A stretch of 18,418 bases of DNA from JAEHDI01 sp035455185. Lineage in GTDB: Bacteria; Acidobacteriota; Terriglobia; Bryobacterales; Bryobacteraceae. The stretch lies in NCBI GenBank assembly GCA_035455185.1, contig DATIFQ010000302.1:1-18418 (forward strand). Direction: 5' to 3'. Below the pieces are notes generated by a model, which saw only the letters and a list, made by a program, of their open reading frames with translations, had not been told where the DNA came from and did no database searches. Numbering within the stretch: the stretch's first letter is position 1; each line of letters begins with the position of its first letter. Made by a program: the position numbers and the translations under genes. This document shows, one piece after another, positions 7,594 to 13,732 of this stretch.

Positions 7594-8358
7594 ATGTTTG
7601 AGCAGACTTTCATAGAGGGAACCGGGAAAACGAGAAAGCCGTTGACCGTGTTTGTCTCGTTCATCCTCCAGTTGCTGTTGGTCGGCATCGCCGTTCTGAT
7701 CCCGCTGATCTATACGGACACCTTGCCGAGAACGCAATTGACCAGCTTCCTGGTCGCGCCTCCGCCTCCACCTCCACCTCCACCTCCGCCCGCCGCAGTA
7801 CCCGTCAAGGTCGTAAAAGTGATCCCGCGGCAGTTCGACGCCGGCCGCCTGATGGCGCCGAAAACGATCCCGAAGGAAATCGCCATGATTAAGGAAGAGG
7901 AATTGCCTCCTCCGACGTCCGGGGCCGTAGGTGTGATCGGCGGCGTTCCAGGTGGGGTGCCCGGTGGGACGCCGGGCGGCGTCATTGGCGGCATCATCGG
8001 TGCTGTTCCGACCGCCGCTCCCCCGCCTCCTCCTCCAGTGAAGGAAGCGCCGAAGCCGGTCGTTCCACAGCGGATTCGCGTGGGCGGCAACGTGCAGCAG
8101 GCAAAGTTAGTGCGCCAACCGAGGCCGGTCTATCCGCCGTTGGCGCGGCAAGCTCGCATCCAGGGCACAGTCCGGTTGACCGCCGTGATCGCGAAGGACG
8201 GGACGATTCAGGAGTTGCAGGTGGTCAATGGCCACCCGCTTCTGGTCCCATCGGCCCTCGAAGCGGTTAAACAGTGGGTCTACCAGCCGACCCTCCTCAA
8301 CGGAGAGCCGGTGGAAGTCATCACGCAGATCGACGTGAATTTCACGTTGAGCCAGTAG
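7594..8358 (+). CDS. tonB: TonB-family energy transducer (first copy)
   Basis: A TonB-type protein that would carry proton-motive energy from ExbB-ExbD to outer-membrane receptors. The 254 residues show one N-terminal membrane anchor at about 17-40 and a run of 11 prolines at 56-66. A Gly/Pro-rich linker follows with repeated VPGG units at about 115-133, then a second short proline run. The C-terminal TonB domain (about 165-254) contains PVYPPLARQARIQGTV, the strand KDGTIQELQVVNGHPLL and AVKQWVYQPTLLNGEPV. The ATG at 7594 follows GGAAAGGG. It lies 40 bases after secF and 45 before exbB, in the same direction, so the exb set may be read from the sec operon. Which receptors it serves cannot be seen here. 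Confidence 0.93.
   Translation: MFEQTFIEGTGKTRKPLTVFVSFILQLLLVGIAVLIPLIYTDTLPRTQLTSFLVAPPPPPPPPPPPAAVPVKVVKVIPRQFDAGRLMAPKTIPKEIAMIKEEELPPPTSGAVGVIGGVPGGVPGGTPGGVIGGIIGAVPTAAPPPPPPVKEAPKPVVPQRIRVGGNVQQAKLVRQPRPVYPPLARQARIQGTVRLTAVIAKDGTIQELQVVNGHPLLVPSALEAVKQWVYQPTLLNGEPVEVITQIDVNFTLSQ
7759..7791 (+). repeat. CCN triplet run encoding 11 prolines
   Basis: Eleven consecutive proline codons, mostly alternating CCT and CCA, form a near-tandem six-base repeat inside tonB. Polyproline runs normally need elongation factor P, and such repeats can change length by slippage. Confidence 0.85.
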
Positions 8359-8403
8359 TTTTGATGTCGTAAAGACAAATTCAACTCGCAGGAGATACAG
8401 ACA

Positions 8404-9141
8404 ATGCTTTTGCAAATGCAGGTTTGGGCGTTCCTCCTTCTTCAGGAGGGCGCCGTAGGTTGGGACATCAGGTCCCTTTGGGCACAGATGGGCATCCCCG
8501 CGAAACTCGTGGTTGTCGTTATGTTCCTGATGTCCGCGTGGTCGATTGGAGTGATGTTGGATCGGATGCTGGCGTTTAGCGGCGCCCGCAAGCAGTCCCG
8601 GCAATTCGCTCCCGCCGTTGCCGGCGCTTTGCGCGAAGGCAAGCTGGATGAGGCGATCAAGATTGCCGACCGGTACAAGAAAAGTCACTTGGCGAAGGTA
8701 GTTGTAGCCGGACTCCAGGAGTTTCGGGCGCACGAACTGAGTCACGACATTCCAGGAGAGGATATCGAAGCCTCTAAGCGGGCTCTCGAGCGCGCGGAAG
8801 CGATCGTTCATGCCGAGCTGAAGCGAGGCACGGCCGGTCTGGCGACGATCGGGTCGACGGCTCCGTTTGTCGGACTGTTCGGCACGGTAGTCGGCATCAT
8901 CAACGCGTTCAAGGGCATTTCGACCGAGAAGTCGACTGGTCTGGGCGCGGTGGCCGGCGGCATTTCCGAAGCCTTGGTGGCTACCGCTATCGGCCTTTTC
9001 GTGGCCATCCCCGCGGTGTGGATGTACAACTACTTCGCGGGCAAGGTCGAAGGGTTCGACGTCGAGATGAGCAACTCCAGTTCCGAGCTGATTGACTACT
9101 TCCTGAAGCGGTCCCAGCAGCGGTCCGGAGCCAGCAAATAG
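8404..9141 (+). CDS. exbB: MotA/TolQ/ExbB proton channel family protein
   Basis: An inner-membrane subunit of the proton-driven ExbBD motor. The 245 residues show three helices, at about 33-52, 143-168 and 187-212, with a cytoplasmic loop between the first two, as in ExbB and TolQ. Family motifs: GLATIGSTAPFVGLFGTVVG at 145-164 and GISEALVATAIGLFVAIPAV at 186-205, with the conserved polar residues E189 and T193 in the third helix. The ATG lies nine bases after GGAG. Lying between tonB and two exbD genes favours ExbB over TolQ, but no tolB or pal gene is in view to settle it. Confidence 0.94.
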   Translation: MLLQMQVWAFLLLQEGAVGWDIRSLWAQMGIPAKLVVVVMFLMSAWSIGVMLDRMLAFSGARKQSRQFAPAVAGALREGKLDEAIKIADRYKKSHLAKVVVAGLQEFRAHELSHDIPGEDIEASKRALERAEAIVHAELKRGTAGLATIGSTAPFVGLFGTVVGIINAFKGISTEKSTGLGAVAGGISEALVATAIGLFVAIPAVWMYNYFAGKVEGFDVEMSNSSSELIDYFLKRSQQRSGASK

Positions 9142-9188
9142 AATCCGGCTGTTCGCGCTGGACATAACAGACCTCGCGAGTTGAATGC

Positions 9189-9230
9189 GGGAGACGGCGG
9201 CGCGGCGCCTGTAAGCGCCCGCCGTCGCCC
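9189..9230 (+). other. Strong GC hairpin between exbB and exbD
   Basis: The 125-base exbB-exbD spacer contains GACGGCG (9193-9199) pairing with CGCCGTC (9220-9226). Above a four-base bulge, GGCGC (9204-9208) pairs with GCGCC (9215-9219) around the loop CTGTAA. Three more G-C pairs (9189-9191 with 9228-9230) extend the base past one mismatch. No T tract follows, so it is more likely an mRNA-stability or processing element than a terminator. Confidence 0.65.
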
Positions 9231-9266
9231 TGGAGAGAACCCGCGGGGAGTTGGGAGGAAATCGAA

Positions 9267-9725
9267 ATGGCGAAACCCAAAGCAACGCCCCCGGTATCCG
9301 ACATCAATGTGACCCCGATGGTCGACGTGATGCTCGTGCTGCTGATTATCTTCATGGTAGTCACGCCGATGTTGTCCAAGGGTGTCAGCGTCGAAATGGT
9401 CAGGACCAAGAACCCCATCGCGATGCAGGCAGCAGATAAAGAAGATGCGGTCCTGGTCGCCCTCACGCGCGAAGGGCGTGTATTCCTAGGCACGACGCAG
9501 ATGAAGGCCGATGAACTGGCGCCGAAGGTGAAGGACCTGCTCGTCAACAAGCTGGACAAGACGGTGTACATTCGCAGTGATGCCAGGGCGAAGTACGAGA
9601 AAGTCGTTGAGGTCGTGGACAATCTGCGCGCGGCTGGCGTCGACCAGGTTGGGCTATTGACCGAACTGATCCAGGAGAAGAAGGGCGGCGCCGCCGCAGC
9701 GGCGGCCGCACCGCCTGCCGGCTAG
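9267..9725 (+). CDS. exbD: ExbD/TolR family protein (first copy)
   Basis: A single-span inner-membrane partner of ExbB whose periplasmic domain contacts TonB or peptidoglycan. In the 152 residues, the N-terminal motif SDINVTPMVDVMLVLLIIFM at 11-30 carries the proton-path aspartate D20 (E. coli ExbD D25). The periplasmic domain runs to about 136, with YIRSDARAKYEKVVEVVDNL, and is followed by a Lys/Ala-rich tail. The ATG at 9267 follows GGAGG by eight bases. A second, different exbD follows after 34 bases, so the motor may hold an ExbD heterodimer. Confidence 0.95.
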   Translation: MAKPKATPPVSDINVTPMVDVMLVLLIIFMVVTPMLSKGVSVEMVRTKNPIAMQAADKEDAVLVALTREGRVFLGTTQMKADELAPKVKDLLVNKLDKTVYIRSDARAKYEKVVEVVDNLRAAGVDQVGLLTELIQEKKGGAAAAAAAPPAG

Positions 9726-9731
9726 CCGGCA
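9716..9731 (+). other. Perfect 16-base palindrome around the exbD stop codon
   Basis: TGCCGGCTAGCCGGCA is its own reverse complement. In RNA it can form a six-pair stem with loop CUAG, which holds the UAG stop (9723-9725). It may slow ribosomes at termination or protect the upstream mRNA. Confidence 0.6.
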
Positions 9732-9759
9732 TCGGTGGCAAGAGAAAGGAGCAACAACC

Positions 9760-10188
9760 ATGGCAATGGCAGTGGGCGGCCCCGGCGGCGGCCCGAAATC
9801 CGATATCAACATGACGCCGCTGATCGACGTCCTTCTGGTGCTGCTGATCATCTTTATGGTGATCACGCCTCTCACTCCGAGGGGCCTCGATGCGCTGGTT
9901 CCCCAGCCACCTCCGCCGGGTCAGCAGGCAGACGAGTCCCGGCAGCGTACTGTGGTCATCGTCATCAACCGGGACCGTAGTATGATGATCAACGCTGAGC
10001 CGACCGATGAGGGCAGACTGGGCCCGCGGCTGGAGGAAATCTTCAAGACCCGAGCCGAGCGTGTCGTCTTCGTGAAGGGTGACCCGGACCTTGAGTTCCA
10101 GTTCGTCGCCCGGGCGATCGACATCGCCAAAGGTGCCGGGATCGACAAAATCGGTCTGATGACTGCTAAGGTGGAGGCCGGTCTCTGA
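9760..10188 (+). CDS. ExbD/TolR family protein (second copy)
   Basis: A second ExbD-like subunit, 142 residues. The motif KSDINMTPLIDVLLVLLIIF at 13-32 contains the membrane aspartate D23. The periplasmic part ends with VFVKGDPDLEFQFVARAIDI, the typical last strand-helix of the family. It has a short Gly-rich N-terminus (MAMAVGGPGGGP) instead of the basic one of the first copy. The Shine-Dalgarno AAAGGAG precedes the ATG. Two dissimilar ExbD genes side by side suggest subunits with separate roles rather than a fresh duplication, because the periplasmic domains differ widely. Confidence 0.95.
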   Translation: MAMAVGGPGGGPKSDINMTPLIDVLLVLLIIFMVITPLTPRGLDALVPQPPPPGQQADESRQRTVVIVINRDRSMMINAEPTDEGRLGPRLEEIFKTRAERVVFVKGDPDLEFQFVARAIDIAKGAGIDKIGLMTAKVEAGL

Positions 10189-10196
10189 TCCGGCCT
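10175..10196 (+). other. Hairpin enclosing the stop codon of the second exbD
   Basis: AGGCCGG and CCGGCCT form a seven-pair stem; the TGA stop (10186-10188) lies in the loop TCTCTGAT. Only a short TTTCCC-type tail follows, so at most a weak terminator. It parallels the palindrome at the stop of the first exbD. Confidence 0.55.
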
Positions 10197-10233
10197 TTCC
10201 CGAGGTCACTCGGACTTTAATCAGGAGCATGCT

Positions 10234-11046
10234 ATGAATCGCAAAGTCATTACTGTACTGGGCGTCATCCTAACGCTCCTCCTGGTGGTAGCCGGAACGG
10301 GTTGCCAGAAGCTCAGGGCCCGCGACCAGCTCAACAAGGGGGTTAATGCCTTCCGTAACGCCTCGTATCCCGAAGCGGTCGAATTCTTCAAGCAAGCTGT
10401 GGAACTCGATCCGCAGTTCCCCACGGCTCGGCTGTATCTTGCGACTGCTTACATGATGCAATACATCCCGGGCGCAGAGTCCGACGAGAACATGCGGATG
10501 GCTCAGGCGGCGCACGACCACTTTGTCCAGGTTTTGCAAACAGACCCGAAGAATACGGTTGCGCTTGCTTCGATTGCTTTGCTTTACTTCAACCAGAAGA
10601 AGCTGGACGAAGCCCAGGAGTGGTATCAGAAACTGATCGAAGCCGATCCGAAGTACAAGGAGGCGCATTACACCCTCGGCGTAATCGCCTGGACCAAGAC
10701 CTTCCAACCGAGGATGGAAGCCCGTGCGAAGCTCGGGATGAGACCTGAGGATCCCGGGCCAATCAAGGACAAGAAAGTCCGTGAGGCGCTCGCCGAAAAG
10801 AACCTACCAGTTGTCGAGTCCGGGCTGGACCATCTGAAGAAGGCCCTCGAGATCGACCCGGAGTACGACGACGCCATGGCGTACATGAACCTCCTCTTTC
10901 GTGAGCGGGCGGACCTGCAGGAGACGCAGGGCGCTTATAACAAGGACACCGAGGAGGCGGACAACTGGGTCCAGAAGACCCTCGATACGAAGAAGATCAA
11001 GGCATCGCGGACGCCTCAAGGCGGGATCACCGCGGAAGGGCAGTAG
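10234..11046 (+). CDS. TPR-repeat lipoprotein or membrane-anchored protein
   Basis: A 270-residue tetratricopeptide-repeat protein, probably facing the periplasm. The N-terminus has a hydrophobic segment (VITVLGVILTLLLVVAGTG) ending at C24. The lipobox is imperfect (G-T-G-C), so lipidation is likely but not sure. TPR-like units: about 33-66 (AFRNASYPEAVEFFKQAVEL), 105-137 (YFNQKKLDEAQEWYQKLIEA) and about 190-225 (DHLKKALEIDPEYDDAMAYM), with helical spacers. The C-terminus is charged and unstructured-looking. It follows exbD after 45 bases with AGGAG before the ATG. In this setting it may be a scaffold for the ExbBD-TonB complex or its receptors; that role is inferred from position only. Confidence 0.88.
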   Translation: MNRKVITVLGVILTLLLVVAGTGCQKLRARDQLNKGVNAFRNASYPEAVEFFKQAVELDPQFPTARLYLATAYMMQYIPGAESDENMRMAQAAHDHFVQVLQTDPKNTVALASIALLYFNQKKLDEAQEWYQKLIEADPKYKEAHYTLGVIAWTKTFQPRMEARAKLGMRPEDPGPIKDKKVREALAEKNLPVVESGLDHLKKALEIDPEYDDAMAYMNLLFRERADLQETQGAYNKDTEEADNWVQKTLDTKKIKASRTPQGGITAEGQ

Positions 11047-11080
11047 TTTCTCTTCTTTTCAGCGGCTTTCATCATTCCGA

Positions 11081-11086
11081 TATAAT
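11081..11086 (+). promoter_or_regulatory. Consensus -10 box of the rel gene
   Basis: A perfect TATAAT lies in the 83-base gap before rel. The -35 region at 16-18 bases spacing (around 11057-11064) does not match TTGACA well. Predicted transcription start is about 11093. Confidence 0.6.
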
Positions 11087-11093
11087 TGAAGTA

Positions 11094-11120
11094 GACGGGC
11101 GGCGGACCTCCCTGCCCGTC
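11094..11120 (+). other. Hairpin in the rel leader
   Basis: GACGGGC (11094-11100) and GCCCGTC (11114-11120) form a perfect seven-pair stem with a 13-base loop, followed by GTTTCTTCT. It ends nine bases before the ATG and would start at the 5' end of an mRNA made from the TATAAT at 11081. It could also act as a weak terminator of the upstream exb operon. Confidence 0.55.
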
Positions 11121-11129
11121 GTTTCTTCT

Positions 11130-13358
11130 ATGGCATCGGAGCCGACCACGGCCATCCCCCGCACTCCGGAGGCGATCGGCAACATGCCGGCCGTCGATGG
11201 GCACTACCTCAGTCTGCGCTCCTTTCTTCAGGAACTTCGTCCGAAGGAAGACTTCACTCCTCTCGACCAGGCGTACCGGTTTGCCGCGAAGCACCATGGC
11301 GCACAGACCAGGACCTCGGGTGAGCCGTACATGGTCCATCCGCTTGAGGTGACCCGGATACTGGCAGACATGAACATGGACATGCTCTGTCTCCAAACGG
11401 GGCTGTTGCACGACGTGGTCGAAGACACAGGCACCGGTCTCGAGGAGATTCGCAGAGTGTTCGGCGAGGAGGTAGCGCACTGCGTAGACGGTGTCACCAA
11501 GCTGAGCAAACTCAGCGTCTACTCCGCTGAAGACCGTCAAGCCGAGAGTGTTCGCAAGATGCTCCTGGCGATGGTCAACGACATTCGCGTCATCCTCGTC
11601 AAACTGGCGGACCGTGTCCATAATATGCGTACCCTCGACTGCCTCTCGCGCGAGCGGCAAGAGAGGATCGCCCGGGAAACGCTCGAAATCTATGCGCCCA
11701 TCGCTCACCGCCTCGGAATGGGGAAGATCCGCGGCGAACTCGAGGATCTGTCCTTTCATTATTTGGAGCCCGAGTCGGCCGGAGAACTTGCCCGGCTGAT
11801 TGAAAGCAAACGCCAAGAGAACGAGGCCTACCTGCAACAGATTAAAGGGGCCATCGAGGCAAAATTGAGGGCGGAGGGGATCCCGGCCCGAGTCGAAGGC
11901 CGCCTCAAGCGGGCCTATTCCGTCTATCAGAAGATGAAGCGCCAGAAGATCGCGGTCGACCAAGTATATGATCTGATGGCACTTCGTATTGTTACGGACT
12001 CGGTCAAGAATTGCTATGCCGCACTCGGCGTGATCCACCACGAGTGGCATCCGATCCCCGGGCGCATCAAGGATTTCATCGCCATTCCGAGGCCCAACCT
12101 GTACCAGTCGCTACATACCTCCGTAGTCGGGCCCGAGGGGCGCACGTTCGAGGTGCAGATCCGCACCGAGGAAATGCATCGCATCGCAGAGGAGGGGATC
12201 GCAGCTCACTGGAAATACAAAGAGGGAAACCGGGGCCAGTCCGACGAAATCCAGAGGATCGCGTGGCTGCGCCAGCTTGTCGAGTGGCAGCAGGAGATGC
12301 GGGATCCGAGTGAGTTCATGTCCACCTTGAAGGTGGACTTGTACCCGGAGGAGGTATACTGTTTTACCCCGCGCGGCAAGGTGATTGCGCTCCCGCGAGG
12401 CGCTACCCCGATCGACTTTGCGTACTCCATCCACTCGGATGTCGGGCACACCTGTGTCGGAGCCAAGGTCAACGGCCGCATCGTTACGCTGAAATACAAT
12501 CTCCGAAACGGGGACGTAGTGGAGATTCTCACCCAGCCAGGCCACGTTCCAAGCAAGGACTGGCTGGCGTTGGTGAAAACCTCGCGCGCCCGCAACAAAA
12601 TCAAGCACGTCATTAACGTCACCGAGCGGATAAAGGCGATCGAAATAGGCGAGAAGTTGTTTGAGAAGGAGGCGCGCCGGCTCGGTATTTCACTGAAGAG
12701 AATCGCTAGGGAAGACCTGGACCGAGTGGCCGGCGAGTACGGTTGCAGCAAGATGGAAGACGTGCACGCGGCGCTCGGCTTCGGCCGCTTTTCAGCGCGC
12801 CAGGTGCTCCAGAAGCTGGTCCCCCAGGCGACCGCGGAAACCCAGCCCGGCGAACAGGCAAAGGCGCCGCCTCCGGGTCCCATACAGCCGTCTCTTGTCG
12901 ACGCCACCGACCTGGTCATCAAGGTCCGCGGCATCGACGACCTCATGGTCTACCGCGCCAAGTGCTGCAACCCGATTCTCGGCGAGGCAATCGTGGGCTA
13001 CATCACCCGGGGCAAAGGTGTCGCTGTGCATTCCAGCAGTTGCCCGAATGTGCAGAACCTGTTGTACGAGGTGGAGCGGAAGATCGATGTCGAGTGGGCG
13101 CGTAGCGGCGCCGAACCGTTCCCCGTGAAGATGATCATCCACACTGACGACCGGCCCGGAATGTTGCACCAGTTGACGTCAATTCTGTCGGACGAAGAGA
13201 GCAATATTCGCACGCTGGAAGCGCGGATGGACGACCAACACGGCGGCGATGGCGCCCTGATCGACATGACCGTCGACGTGAGAGACAAGAAACAGCTTGA
13301 GCGGATTGTAACCTCAATGCGGCGTCTCTCGGGTGTTCGTGACGTGGAGCGGATATGA
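11130..13358 (+). CDS. rel: Bifunctional (p)ppGpp synthetase/hydrolase (RelA/SpoT homologue)
   Basis: Makes and destroys the stringent-response alarmone (p)ppGpp. The 742 residues have the full long-RSH order. The HD hydrolase domain (about 45-200) has H70, HDVVEDT at 94-100 and KLADRVHNMRTL at 158-169. The synthetase domain (about 240-365) has RIKD at 312-315, PRPNLYQSLHT at 320-330, the catalytic Glu E341 in EVQIRT, and GIAAHWKYKEG. Next come a TGS domain (about 402-465), a helical part, a zinc-finger region with CC at 612-613, H634 and C638, and a C-terminal ACT domain (about 666-742). The HD residues and the RxKD signature point to a bifunctional enzyme. No clear Shine-Dalgarno precedes the ATG at 11130; ATG at 11184 (residue 19) is an alternative. 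The stop overlaps the next gene by ATGA. Confidence 0.97.
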   Translation: MASEPTTAIPRTPEAIGNMPAVDGHYLSLRSFLQELRPKEDFTPLDQAYRFAAKHHGAQTRTSGEPYMVHPLEVTRILADMNMDMLCLQTGLLHDVVEDTGTGLEEIRRVFGEEVAHCVDGVTKLSKLSVYSAEDRQAESVRKMLLAMVNDIRVILVKLADRVHNMRTLDCLSRERQERIARETLEIYAPIAHRLGMGKIRGELEDLSFHYLEPESAGELARLIESKRQENEAYLQQIKGAIEAKLRAEGIPARVEGRLKRAYSVYQKMKRQKIAVDQVYDLMALRIVTDSVKNCYAALGVIHHEWHPIPGRIKDFIAIPRPNLYQSLHTSVVGPEGRTFEVQIRTEEMHRIAEEGIAAHWKYKEGNRGQSDEIQRIAWLRQLVEWQQEMRDPSEFMSTLKVDLYPEEVYCFTPRGKVIALPRGATPIDFAYSIHSDVGHTCVGAKVNGRIVTLKYNLRNGDVVEILTQPGHVPSKDWLALVKTSRARNKIKHVINVTERIKAIEIGEKLFEKEARRLGISLKRIAREDLDRVAGEYGCSKMEDVHAALGFGRFSARQVLQKLVPQATAETQPGEQAKAPPPGPIQPSLVDATDLVIKVRGIDDLMVYRAKCCNPILGEAIVGYITRGKGVAVHSSSCPNVQNLLYEVERKIDVEWARSGAEPFPVKMIIHTDDRPGMLHQLTSILSDEESNIRTLEARMDDQHGGDGALIDMTVDVRDKKQLERIVTSMRRLSGVRDVERI

Positions 13359-13723
13359 TGCCTGCCAGCCACGGCGCAACCGAATTTGTCCCTCTGGAAC
13401 CGGAGCACATCGCCGTCTCGAAGTCGAAAGGGATCAAGATCGACTGGAAAGACTCTCACCGCAGTGAATACAGTCTCCGGTTCCTACGAGACCACTGTCC
13501 GTGCGCCACCTGCTCCGGAGCGCACGGGACAGAGCCCATGAAGCCCGAGTCTGCATCTCCGTTCCAGATGTACAAGCCAACGCTGAAGATGCTTGGAGTC
13601 GAGCCTGTGGGTAACTACGCGATCCGCATTCAGTGGAATGACGGCCACGACACTGGGATCTTTTCGTGGGAGTATCTTCGCAGAATCTGCGGCTGCCCGG
13701 AATGCACCGGAGAAGCAGGGTAG
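13355..13723 (+). CDS. DUF971 protein (gamma-butyrobetaine hydroxylase-like N-terminal domain)
   Basis: A stand-alone DUF971 domain, the fold found at the N-terminus of gamma-butyrobetaine hydroxylase, where it binds zinc. The biochemical role of bacterial stand-alone forms is not established; links to iron-sulfur or metal handling have been proposed. In the 122 residues the core runs from ISKG-like VSKSKGIKIDW (21-31) through FLRDHCPCATC (43-53), YAIRIQWNDGHDTGIFSWEYL (split over 88-108) to CGCPEC (112-117). Six cysteines, C48, C50, C53, C112, C114 and C117, form two C-x-C-x-x-C clusters, which could bind metal. The ATG overlaps the rel stop (ATGATG), so translation is coupled to rel. The end is nine bases from the convergent tonB-like gene. 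Confidence 0.88.
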   Translation: MMPASHGATEFVPLEPEHIAVSKSKGIKIDWKDSHRSEYSLRFLRDHCPCATCSGAHGTEPMKPESASPFQMYKPTLKMLGVEPVGNYAIRIQWNDGHDTGIFSWEYLRRICGCPECTGEAG

Positions 13724-13732
13724 GGCCCCGAA

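Noticed and set aside
7933..8010. VPGG-type repeats as a collagen-like or CRISPR-like repeat
   Set aside because: It is the flexible Gly/Pro linker of TonB in frame, with irregular codons and no spacers.
8107..9285. A 392-codon minus-strand frame over tonB-exbB
   Set aside because: Antisense shadow of exbB, whose three helices and motifs are clear; no domain seen in the shadow.
11016..12050. A 344-codon minus-strand frame over rel
   Set aside because: Antisense to the HD and synthetase domains of rel; no independent start signal or motif.
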